Assembly: GCA_017462755.1 (NCBI GenBank)
Contig: JAFTQM010000092.1
Span: forward strand, 34,290 to 98,289
Direction of reading: 5' to 3'
Origin: Lachnospiraceae bacterium
GTDB taxonomy: Bacteria; Bacillota; Clostridia; Lachnospirales; Lachnospiraceae
Length of the DNA stretch: 64,000 bases
Shown here: positions 37,776 to 46,210 of the stretch, in pieces
Layout of the letters: every line of letters starts with the position of its first letter
Position numbering within the stretch: position 1 is the first letter of the stretch
Program-made: the position numbers and the translations under genes
Notes under the pieces: model-generated
Seen by the model: the letters and a program-made list of their open reading frames with translations, nothing else
Told to the model about the DNA's origin: nothing
Databases searched by the model: none

Positions 37776-38765
37776 CTATCCTACGATACCTGAATTCTCC
37801 AAATTTTCTACCAGCCAGTGCTGTGCAATAAAATACACAATCAACAGCGGTATCAGATAAATCAGAATCGAAGCCTGCTTTACCGCATCAAACGAGAAAT
37901 CGTTTACCAGCGGCAGCTTATACCATACCTTCAATGCATTCAACGTATATTCCTTGTTTGCACTGTCGAACACCGTCTGTAAGATATAGGACAGATAGCC
38001 TCCGCCCGGATTGAAGTAGCCGGTATAGTAAGTATCTCCATAGTTCCATACAAAGCCCAGTACTGCAACCGTCGAAATTGCCGGCTTTGCGTTTGGCAGC
38101 ATAATCTTAAAATATGTCTTATTGAAGCCGCAGCCATCAATCATTGCTGCCTCCTCCAGCTCCTTTGGAATGTTCTTAAAGAACTGGCGGAAAATAAAAA
38201 TGTAAAGGCTCTGGTTTACTCCAAATCCGGTCAGACCAAGCAAGAACAAGGTTACCGGCTTATCGATTAAGTCCAGCGTATCTCCGGTAAACATCTGGAA
38301 AATGCCAAGAATATCGAAATTCTTGAAATGGATGTACTGGGACAGCAGCAATGCCTGCGGCGGTACCAGAAATACCAGAATTACCAGGAAAAAGATAACA
38401 TTGGAGCCCTTAAACTTTACTCTGGCAAGAGCAAAACCAATCATCGCACTGATAAATACCTCTACCAGCATAATAATTGCAGAATATCCGATGGTATACC
38501 CCATGGTCATCCAGCCGTTTTTCATCATCAGACGCCATGCAGCCGTAAAGCTCAACACCGACTTCTTTATCGGAATCCAGATAACATCCGGATTTCCGAG
38601 GTCCTCCAAATCACACAAAACGGTCGGAAACAGCTTAATCACCGGGTACAGGATAGCAAAGCACATACCTGCAATCAAACAGAAGAAAAATACATTTTCT
38701 ATAAATCTTTTCTGCTTCTTATGGCGCAGATAGATTTTTACCTCTTTTGATAACTCAGCTTTCAT
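37776..38765 (-). CDS. Carbohydrate ABC transporter permease, MalG type (locus 2, second pair)
   Basis: A 329-residue six-helix sugar permease with the EAA loop EEAAMIDGCGFNKTYFKIML. It is the counterpart of 6602-7603: both share SLYIFIFRQFFKNIPKELEE-type sequence before the motif. It overlaps its partner permease by 11 bases, which implies coupled translation. The GH30 gene follows directly. Confidence 0.93.
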   Translation of the reverse strand: MKAELSKEVKIYLRHKKQKRFIENVFFFCLIAGMCFAILYPVIKLFPTVLCDLEDLGNPDVIWIPIKKSVLSFTAAWRLMMKNGWMTMGYTIGYSAIIMLVEVFISAMIGFALARVKFKGSNVIFFLVILVFLVPPQALLLSQYIHFKNFDILGIFQMFTGDTLDLIDKPVTLFLLGLTGFGVNQSLYIFIFRQFFKNIPKELEEAAMIDGCGFNKTYFKIMLPNAKPAISTVAVLGFVWNYGDTYYTGYFNPGGGYLSYILQTVFDSANKEYTLNALKVWYKLPLVNDFSFDAVKQASILIYLIPLLIVYFIAQHWLVENLENSGIVG

Positions 38766-39669
38766 TCTTCTTCACCATCCTTCTTAACAGCAGCAATAAA
38801 ATCAACAGCATAATCAGCACATTCAGCATATATACCACGGACAGTGCCGAACCGACGCCAATCTTACTCTTTATAAATGCGAAGTTGTATACCTCCTCTG
38901 CAATCGAAGAACGCAGGAACAAGTCAACCAGCGTATAGATTGCTACGAAGAATGTAATATTCGCAATGCTTGGGAATGTAACCTTCCAGAAGGTTTCGTA
39001 GCCGGTCGCACCCTCGATTTTTGCTACCTCATACAAGCTCGGACTGATGGACTGCAGGCCTGCCAGATAAATCAGAGTCTGCACACCTGCCTGAGAAATC
39101 AGCTCAAAGATATTGTCTACAAAGCTCGTAACCGTATCAATGACGGATACACTCAAATCAGTGTAACGCATTAACAAATAGTTCGCAATACCCTGACTGA
39201 AAATACCGTTGCCTCTGGTTGCAACTAAATCACCACCGGTATTTTCGGTCATCATCTGCATTACAATTTCAAGACCCAATACAATCGGAAGGAAGAAAAT
39301 CACACGCACTGCGGCACGTCCCTTAAACTTTCGATTTGCCAAAAGCGCAAGGAACAAGCTGAATACGATGATAATCGGCGCATTCGTTAAAATCGTCGAA
39401 TTTTCCTCCGTCAGTACTCTCGCAATCGTCGCCGATGTCGTCGAAACCTCGGTCGTAAACAAATTGATGTAATTGGTAAAGCCGGTAAACGACAGGGTCA
39501 TACCACCCTGATCACTTACTCCTACATTGCTGAAGGAGTAAATGATGGTATTTACTAACGGTACTGCAAAAAACATCAGAAAACCAATCAGGAAAGGAAG
39601 TACATACAGTACACCAAACAGAGAACGGGCGGTCCGATATTTCAGTTTTCTTTTTTTCAATCGTGCCAT
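38755..39669 (-). CDS. Sugar ABC transporter permease, MalF type (locus 2, second pair)
   Basis: A 304-residue permease with the EAA loop YEVAKIEGATGYETFWKVTF. Like 7596-8504 it has a long extracytoplasmic insert (about 145-195, TENTGGDLVATRGNG onward). The ATG at 39669 has AAGGAG upstream at good spacing. A GTG three codons earlier would overlap the DUF5696 stop as GTGA but lies too close to the ribosome site. Its partner gene overlaps its 3' end by 11 bases. Confidence 0.91.
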   Translation of the reverse strand: MARLKKRKLKYRTARSLFGVLYVLPFLIGFLMFFAVPLVNTIIYSFSNVGVSDQGGMTLSFTGFTNYINLFTTEVSTTSATIARVLTEENSTILTNAPIIIVFSLFLALLANRKFKGRAAVRVIFFLPIVLGLEIVMQMMTENTGGDLVATRGNGIFSQGIANYLLMRYTDLSVSVIDTVTSFVDNIFELISQAGVQTLIYLAGLQSISPSLYEVAKIEGATGYETFWKVTFPSIANITFFVAIYTLVDLFLRSSIAEEVYNFAFIKSKIGVGSALSVVYMLNVLIMLLILLLLLRRMVKKNES

Positions 39670-39674
39670 TCCGT

Positions 39675-42269
39675 TCACTCTCCTTTCTCTGCGCGGGTCA
39701 GCTGATAGCCATAACCCGGAATTTCTGTTTCGCCAACCAGTACATTGGTTGCGTTATAATTTGTGATTACCTGCGTTCCGTTTTCATACTCGGTCAGGAA
39801 TACATTCTCCTGAAGCACCGTATGATTTACGATATTCGCAGTTCCAATCGTCTCCATTGCGGCTGCATATTCGTCGTACAGACTCTTAATTTCCTCTGCC
39901 ATCGGTGCGTACTGCACATCATAGTAGTAGGAATATGCACTGTTCTTCAATACATCCGCATCCGCTGCCATAACCGTATACTTCGGTATTGCACCGGTTT
40001 CGAGTACCTGCAGCAGATAGTAGTTCACCGACTTCGAATTGTTATTTACATTCGTTGTGGTGTAACGACATAAGCCGTTCATAACCAGCTGACGGAATGG
40101 AATCGAGGTAGCAAAGGTAGCATAATTACTGCTGCTTCTGCTGATATCCACTGCAACGGATGCATCCGTCAGCTTATCTGCTCTCGGATTCATCATTGCC
40201 AGCTTGCGGTTTGCCGAAAGCGTTTCAATCGCCTCATCCACCGCTGCCTGTGCCTCATGCGGCATCACCATGTCACCATTATCATAGTCCGCATAATACT
40301 GCGTTGCCAAATCGGTCAGACAGAGATTTCTCGCCGCATCCTCAGATGCTACAAAGCTATCCACCACCGATTTCAGATAAATCGGCTTCAACAGATGATA
40401 ATCACTGGTGGAATCCACAAAGTCTGCCGTTGCCATATGGTAGCCGTAGATATGTACCGGATCACTGCTGTAATCCGCCAATGCATGAAGCTTTGTCACA
40501 TAACCATTGCCGCCGTTAAAAATCTTCAAAAACGATGCGTTCAAATACAACTCTACACCCTGCTCGGACAAGAAGGTCTCAAATCGCTTCCATTCCTCTG
40601 CCGAACCATTTACCTTGGCAAGCTCTGCCGCATTCTGCAGCGTATTCTCCAAACCACCCTCATAGGCTCCGTCGTAGGAAAGAATCAGATTTCGCTTACC
40701 CAAATCCTCCACAATCTTTTGCGCCTGTGCCACTGTGGTCAACGACGCTTCATAATCATACGGAATACCAAGGATACGGTCGGTCAGGGTTACACCGGCA
40801 AGCACATCCAGATACAGCTCTGCCTCCGTCTGGTATACCGGCTCATGACCTTCCTCGTCTCGCAACAAATAGCTCTGATAATCCTTTGCCATTTTGTAAT
40901 AACCGGTCTGCTCCGGATAAAGCAGGTAGCGTACCGAATAGTCAATTGGCATAAACTCCGTCCGCACCAGATAGCTGGTTGCATTATCGCTATACTCGCC
41001 AAACACCTTGACATTATCGTACTGCACCGTATCGAAGGTTGCAAAAATCTTATTATACACCACTCCGGCATCTGCCTCATCCGCACTACCGAGCTTCGCT
41101 GTAATATAAGCATTCTCCGTACCGCTCTCAATGATTGCCAGAAATGCATTCGGGTCCTTGGTACCCTCGTTAATCATCATTCCGAATACCGGCATCATCA
41201 AATCCGCACCGTATTCCGAAAGATAATAATACTCCTTGAAGAAATCGCTTTCATATACCGGACGATGGTATTCCGGTATCTTTGCCTGATAGCTGTTCAG
41301 CTTCATCAATGCACCGGAACCATCCGGAATCAGCATATAGCCGTCAGTTACATCCTTTGCCTGCACCAGTGCAAAATTCGGTAACAGTTCAATGTTCTGC
41401 ACCACATAATAATCGTTGACCGACTCAATCGCACTGCCCGGTACGGTTACTACCAGCTCATCATTCTCCAACACTGCCTCCAGCACCAGATGAAACTCTG
41501 CCGGCTCTGCAAACTCTAAGGTAAAGCCGTTTGCTTCCGCATCAAAAAGCAGCTCCTCTGTCGTATAACCTGTCAGCTTCGCTACCTGAATCAGCTGCGT
41601 TACCGCACTTCCCGGCGGCTGACCTACATAGTTTACCGTGTAGGCACTCTCCGTCTTGCTCTTCGCATAAATCAGACTCAGCGTCTTCATATACTTCTCA
41701 TACAGCGTGCTTTCCAGCTCTCCGGACTCCTTCAATGCCTCCAGCCCGCCGATAAAAATCGTTTCATAACGCTCTGCCGAAATCTTACTTGGCATGAATT
41801 CATAGAAGTTTGCCAGCTCGCCTGCATTCATATTCATATGGATACGCACACCGTTTTCCAGCTGTTCAATCGAGTAGGTCTCACGCTCCACACAATAGGT
41901 ATAAGAATCCCACTTGGTCAGGCTGTTGTCCTCTCCCAGATAAGAAAGCGTCAGTAACGACATCTCCGTCGGCTTCTTGCTTGCCTCGCTCATCGCATTC
42001 CAAGTCGTCTTTGTTTTCTTATCCTTTACATAGAGGTTTAATGTTTTGGTATTGATATACAATTCCTTTGTTTCGCCCTCTGCTACCTTTACCTTGCCCT
42101 CTGCCAAATCAATTGTACCAAGGGAGGCTGCCCGCTCACTTACCGGCACCTTAGGAAGCTCGGACTTTTTTATTCCCAGAATCTTTACTACCGTAACTCC
42201 GGCAAACACTACCAGCAGGAGCAGAACTGCAGCAAGAATCCATTTTTTTGCTTTTTTCCAGTTTTTCAT
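39675..42269 (-). CDS. DUF5696-type membrane-anchored protein (locus 2)
   Basis: An 864-residue paralogue of the 8505-11048 product. Here the N-terminus is a plain membrane helix (ILAAVLLLLVVFAGVTVVKIL) with no lipobox, so the anchor differs although the body matches: LPNFALVQAKDVTDGYMLIPDGSGALMKLN near 290-330, an alpha/beta barrel-like section (about 500-760), and a beta-rich end (GTQVITNYN). The place between YIP1 and the inserted permease is the same as in locus 1. Function is not known; surface handling of oligosaccharides is inferred from context. Confidence 0.8.
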   Translation of the reverse strand: MKNWKKAKKWILAAVLLLLVVFAGVTVVKILGIKKSELPKVPVSERAASLGTIDLAEGKVKVAEGETKELYINTKTLNLYVKDKKTKTTWNAMSEASKKPTEMSLLTLSYLGEDNSLTKWDSYTYCVERETYSIEQLENGVRIHMNMNAGELANFYEFMPSKISAERYETIFIGGLEALKESGELESTLYEKYMKTLSLIYAKSKTESAYTVNYVGQPPGSAVTQLIQVAKLTGYTTEELLFDAEANGFTLEFAEPAEFHLVLEAVLENDELVVTVPGSAIESVNDYYVVQNIELLPNFALVQAKDVTDGYMLIPDGSGALMKLNSYQAKIPEYHRPVYESDFFKEYYYLSEYGADLMMPVFGMMINEGTKDPNAFLAIIESGTENAYITAKLGSADEADAGVVYNKIFATFDTVQYDNVKVFGEYSDNATSYLVRTEFMPIDYSVRYLLYPEQTGYYKMAKDYQSYLLRDEEGHEPVYQTEAELYLDVLAGVTLTDRILGIPYDYEASLTTVAQAQKIVEDLGKRNLILSYDGAYEGGLENTLQNAAELAKVNGSAEEWKRFETFLSEQGVELYLNASFLKIFNGGNGYVTKLHALADYSSDPVHIYGYHMATADFVDSTSDYHLLKPIYLKSVVDSFVASEDAARNLCLTDLATQYYADYDNGDMVMPHEAQAAVDEAIETLSANRKLAMMNPRADKLTDASVAVDISRSSSNYATFATSIPFRQLVMNGLCRYTTTNVNNNSKSVNYYLLQVLETGAIPKYTVMAADADVLKNSAYSYYYDVQYAPMAEEIKSLYDEYAAAMETIGTANIVNHTVLQENVFLTEYENGTQVITNYNATNVLVGETEIPGYGYQLTRAEKGE

Positions 42270-42286
42270 GTATGCCCCCTATTCTG

Positions 42287-42904
42287 TCACGTACGACGTA
42301 CCCATTCCTGACTGAATGTAATGAAGAAGCTGACCATCTGCTCCATCAAAGACAAGAACAATACAAACAGGAAAATCAAAATTGCCGCCGCAATCAGTGT
42401 TACTACCAAAGTTGCAAGATTCTGGAACAGGCCGTATTCATGAATCGTACAAAGTCCGGCAATCATTAAGAATGCAAACCACACCACCATAATTGCCTTG
42501 ACTGAGGTTAACAGCACGACCTCTTCCGAAATAACAAAATTACTTACAAGAGTTACTAAGATTTCGCCTAACATCAACGGAACCATGGAATAGCTCGTTA
42601 CCATAAAAATCTCTCCGAGCTTTCCCTTTCCCTCAAACAATGTCGTTACTGTCCAGTTCGCTACTACGAAAAGCAACGGAACCGACAGGGCAGAAATCAC
42701 AATAACCACACTATTCATTTCAAATACCGGGTTCATGTTCATGATAAAACCGGTATACTGATAAGAGAAGCATTTCAGCACCGCATAAAGCACCATCAGA
42801 ATGGTTGCCAGACGAAGGCTTCCTTTTCCTCTTACCTTTGCTTCATAAAATCCATCAAAAGGATGAAACAGAATGTGTCCGAGATATTTTACTTTTTCCA
42901 TCAC
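42287..42904 (-). CDS. YIP1-family membrane protein (locus 2)
   Basis: A 205-residue protein with about five membrane helices, paralogous to 11062-11724. It keeps HPFDGFY near residue 14 and LFEGKG near 94. The GTG start overlaps the TGA of the NHL gene (GTGA) with AGGAGG nine bases upstream. An ATG one codon later is the alternative. The same overlap in both loci argues for obligatory coupling to the NHL/TPR protein. Confidence 0.8.
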   Translation of the reverse strand: MMEKVKYLGHILFHPFDGFYEAKVRGKGSLRLATILMVLYAVLKCFSYQYTGFIMNMNPVFEMNSVVIVISALSVPLLFVVANWTVTTLFEGKGKLGEIFMVTSYSMVPLMLGEILVTLVSNFVISEEVVLLTSVKAIMVVWFAFLMIAGLCTIHEYGLFQNLATLVVTLIAAAILIFLFVLFLSLMEQMVSFFITFSQEWVRRT

Positions 42905-44370
42905 GACTGCTTCCCTCCTTTTTTATGATACCGCACCTCCGATACTACCAGCATCACAATCAGTGCAACAAAGATTACTGCAATAATACCGAAATGCTTT
43001 TCAATCTGAATCGTCCGGTAACCGTTGTACGCCTTGGAATAATATTCTCTGCTGTTGCCCAGCTCAAAATATTTCATCGCCAGCTCATACTCATCCTTCA
43101 TCAGATAGTTTTTACCGATGCCGACATAGGCTACCTCCAGATTTGCATTGTGGCGAAGCGCTTCCTCAAACAATTCCACCGCTTCGTCCCACTTACCGAA
43201 ATAGTATTTCTCACTGCCTCGTAACAGTACATCACCAAATTCGGTCGGCTTTAAAATATATGCGCATTTTAATTCGCTGTCCGAAACTACCAGACTATAA
43301 CCATTCCAAGCAATACCGGAAGGTGTCTTAAACTGACCTTTCAGATTACCCAGACTGCCGAATACATTGAGCAGCTCGCCGTCATAATTGTAGAGATAAA
43401 TACGTCCCATCGTCATATCGAGCGCCGCATAAACACCGTATTCGGTTACTGCTACATCCACAAACTTTGACGGATCATTGTCGTGGAAAATATCTCCGAT
43501 TACTCTCCATTTTCCGGTTTCCCGAAGCACGTTTTCGCCGGCAGAATTCAAACGAAATACCATATCCGCCGCCGTACTGTCATGGGTTACCGCATACACA
43601 AAGCCTTCGGAATCCATCGTGACATTGTTAAACGCCGGTGCGTAGGTCTTGCCCATCTTTTCCTTCTGTGTATCCGATGCCAGCGACTTCCAGAAATAAT
43701 CAATCAGATTGACCTCCGGCTCATTGACACCAAAATAGCGGGAAAAGGTTCCGTCCGCGTTCAATTCGATAATACCCTCATAGCTGGACTGTACCACGAT
43801 GTAGATACGGTCTGCCTGATCTACTGCAACCTTCGACGGCTTGAATTCGGTCACGCCGCTCAAATCCTCCGGCTCATTGATAATCCGCTTCATCGTATAG
43901 CCCTGTCCGTCTAACACGACGATACGCTTTGCGCCGGTATCTGCAATGTAAAGCTCATCGTTCTTATCGTGATAGTAGGTGCCGGACGGATTCGTCAATA
44001 CAATCTGGTTTCCATCCGCATCCAGCACGATTTTCTTTTCTTCGTTCATAATTACCTTGATGGATTTTAAGAATTTTCCGGTACTGTCAAACACATTGAC
44101 ACGGCTTTCTGTTTTATCCGTCAAGAAGATTCTGCCATCTGCACTGGTGCATACATCATCCACACTCTGCAGCTTGATGCTGCCCATATCACTGCGGTCA
44201 ATCACGGTCTCCAGTTCAAAGGCTGCCGGAGATTCCAACGCATTGCCCCAATAATCATAGGTATAGCCATCGTACACATAGCTGCTTCCATCCGCTGCAG
44301 CTACCGAAATCCCCGGCACACCGAGCAGAAGCAGGAAGCTTAATAAAAATGCGATTTTTCTTTTTCTCAT
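42901..44370 (-). CDS. NHL-repeat/TPR membrane-anchored protein (locus 2)
   Basis: A 489-residue secreted protein with a signal peptide (MRKRKIAFLLSFLLLLGVPG, then VAAADG). The NHL propeller (about 45-370) shows LYIADTGAKRIVVL and IFLTDKTESRVNVF blades. A TPR-like part (about 375-440, YFGKWDEAVELFEEALRHN) and a C-terminal helix (IAVIFVALIVMLVV) with a basic tail follow. It corresponds in order and place to 11721-13208. The start at 44370 has GGGG eight bases upstream; an ATG at 44376 overlaps the permease stop (TAATG) but is too near the ribosome site. Confidence 0.82.
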   Translation of the reverse strand: MRKRKIAFLLSFLLLLGVPGISVAAADGSSYVYDGYTYDYWGNALESPAAFELETVIDRSDMGSIKLQSVDDVCTSADGRIFLTDKTESRVNVFDSTGKFLKSIKVIMNEEKKIVLDADGNQIVLTNPSGTYYHDKNDELYIADTGAKRIVVLDGQGYTMKRIINEPEDLSGVTEFKPSKVAVDQADRIYIVVQSSYEGIIELNADGTFSRYFGVNEPEVNLIDYFWKSLASDTQKEKMGKTYAPAFNNVTMDSEGFVYAVTHDSTAADMVFRLNSAGENVLRETGKWRVIGDIFHDNDPSKFVDVAVTEYGVYAALDMTMGRIYLYNYDGELLNVFGSLGNLKGQFKTPSGIAWNGYSLVVSDSELKCAYILKPTEFGDVLLRGSEKYYFGKWDEAVELFEEALRHNANLEVAYVGIGKNYLMKDEYELAMKYFELGNSREYYSKAYNGYRTIQIEKHFGIIAVIFVALIVMLVVSEVRYHKKGGKQS

Positions 44371-44375
44371 CTCCA

Positions 44376-45266
44376 TTACCCCTTCATTCCTGATGTTGCC
44401 ATGGTTTCAATGACATTACTCTGCGATATTACGAATACCGTAACCGGTACCACCAGCATAATCAACGATACTGCCGAGGATACACCGGTTCTCGCGATAC
44501 CGGAGCTTACAATCTGTGATAATACATAGCTTAATGGCTTCAATTCCTCCGAGTAAATAAATACACCGCCCGTCGTTCCCCACATGCTCTGGAACGAGAG
44601 AATAATCAGTGTAATCCATGCCGGCTTACACAGCGGCATAACAACCGAGAAGAACAGCTTCAGCTCACCGGCGCCGTCGATTTTCGCAGCCTCTAACATC
44701 TCATCCGGTACCTGTACGATAAAGTTTTTCATCAGGTACAGACCGAGCGTACCGCCGACTGCCGGCAAAATCACTGCCCAGTAGCTGTCAATTAAGTTCA
44801 ACGAGCTCATAATAAAGTAGTTTGGAATTGCTGTTACCGCACTACTGAACATCAGCGAATATACGATAATGTTCGACATCAGCTTCGAGCCCGGAAACTG
44901 ATATTTTGCCAGCGGAAACGCCGCCATCGCACCCAAGAGCACCGTGCCTAAGGTACCAACTCCGGTAATGAACAAAGTATTGAACATATAGCGGGAAAAT
45001 GGTACGTCAAAGCCTTCGATGATGGCTCCAAGGTCAAAGAAATTGTTTAAGGTCGGATTGTCTACCGTCAGCTTTGGCGGGAAGATAAATACCTCACTCA
45101 TCGGCTTGAACGCATTGACTACGATATAAACCAACGGATACAAGCTGAACAAACCAAACATTCCGAGCACTATCATAAGGAAAATGTCGCCGCCCAGACT
45201 TCGGTTCCGGCGCTTGATTTTCCGGTTTCTCATTTTATGTACAATTACCTGTACTAGCTTTCTCAT
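44376..45266 (-). CDS. Carbohydrate ABC transporter permease, MalG type (locus 2, first pair)
   Basis: A 296-residue sugar permease with a basic N-terminus (RNRKIKRRNRSLGGD), six helices and the EAA loop LEAAKIDGAGELKLFFSVVM. It parallels 13222-14079, including the same FSRYMFNTLFIT and SSAVSLIM-type blocks. AGGGG lies nine bases before the ATG at 45266; an earlier GTG is too close. Its last codon abuts the NHL gene. Confidence 0.93.
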   Translation of the reverse strand: MRKLVQVIVHKMRNRKIKRRNRSLGGDIFLMIVLGMFGLFSLYPLVYIVVNAFKPMSEVFIFPPKLTVDNPTLNNFFDLGAIIEGFDVPFSRYMFNTLFITGVGTLGTVLLGAMAAFPLAKYQFPGSKLMSNIIVYSLMFSSAVTAIPNYFIMSSLNLIDSYWAVILPAVGGTLGLYLMKNFIVQVPDEMLEAAKIDGAGELKLFFSVVMPLCKPAWITLIILSFQSMWGTTGGVFIYSEELKPLSYVLSQIVSSGIARTGVSSAVSLIMLVVPVTVFVISQSNVIETMATSGMKG

Positions 45267-45287
45267 GCTCACAGTCCCCTTTCCGGC

Positions 45288-46196
45288 CTAGCCCATACGG
45301 CGCAGCAGCTTCTGCACCAGAATGTTGCAAAGCACCATGATAAAGAACAATACCACTGCAATCGTACATGCGTAACCCATCTCATATCTCAAATTACCAA
45401 AGTCATGCAGGTGAGTCAGAATCGTATGACCTGCATAATCGACGGAAGGGAAACCTACTAAGTCAATGGAAATCGAAGAAATCGATAAGGAGTTTGTAAT
45501 CTGCATAACCGCACCAAACATCAGCTGTGGCTTCATGGATGGCAGGGTAATGTACCAAAGCTCCTGCCAGCGGTTCTTTACACCCTCTACCGCAGCCGCT
45601 TCATAGAGGCTTCGGTCTACGTTCTGCAAGCCTGCAATAAACGACAGGAAGCTGACACCAAGACTCAGCCAAAGCTGCACGATAATGAGGATTGGTAAAA
45701 TGTAATCTGCTTTCTCAAACCACAGAATTGCTTCATTCGTAATACCTAATTTCATCAGCCACGCATTTGCAAAGCCATAGGTATCGGACGAGAAAATCAG
45801 CTTCCAGATGATATAGGCATTACCGGAAATCGAAGGTGCGTAAAATACCAGTGTCAGTATCGCACGCGGGATTCTAGGCAATTCATTAATCAGCCATGCG
45901 AACAAGAAACACATAATATAGCTGAGTGGTCCGGTAACCAGTGCCAGCACCAGTGTATTCTTTACCGCCGTTACAAAGACACTGTCCTTTACCAACAGGT
46001 TAATATAGTTGGTTACACCGCTAAACTTCGGCATCTCTGCCATATTAAACGAGGTAAAGCTCAGTACCACCGATACCAGCACCGGAAGGAAGGTAAATAA
46101 GAAAAATATCAGTCCAAACGGCGCAATCATCAGATACTTGGATTTGTGTCTCTGCCAGACCTGCCGAAAGCTTTCTTTGTTGTTCGTCTTTTTCAT
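45288..46196 (-). CDS. Sugar ABC transporter permease, MalF type (locus 2, first pair)
   Basis: A 302-residue permease with about six helices. Its EAA loop reads YEAAAVEGVKNRWQELWYIT and its body matches 14111-15046 (FYAPSISGNAYIIW against FYAPTISGQVYLIW). AGGAGG stands six bases before the ATG. It begins 14 bases after the giant SBP gene. Confidence 0.93.
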   Translation of the reverse strand: MKKTNNKESFRQVWQRHKSKYLMIAPFGLIFFLFTFLPVLVSVVLSFTSFNMAEMPKFSGVTNYINLLVKDSVFVTAVKNTLVLALVTGPLSYIMCFLFAWLINELPRIPRAILTLVFYAPSISGNAYIIWKLIFSSDTYGFANAWLMKLGITNEAILWFEKADYILPILIIVQLWLSLGVSFLSFIAGLQNVDRSLYEAAAVEGVKNRWQELWYITLPSMKPQLMFGAVMQITNSLSISSISIDLVGFPSVDYAGHTILTHLHDFGNLRYEMGYACTIAVVLFFIMVLCNILVQKLLRRMG

Positions 46197-46210
46197 GCTT
46201 TACCTCCTTT

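Noticed and set aside
40257-41384. 375-codon rightward open frame
   Set aside because: It is antisense to the DUF5696 gene; its Ile/Cys/His/Arg-rich product has no family features, and the opposite strand has ribosome site, operon context and a paralogue.
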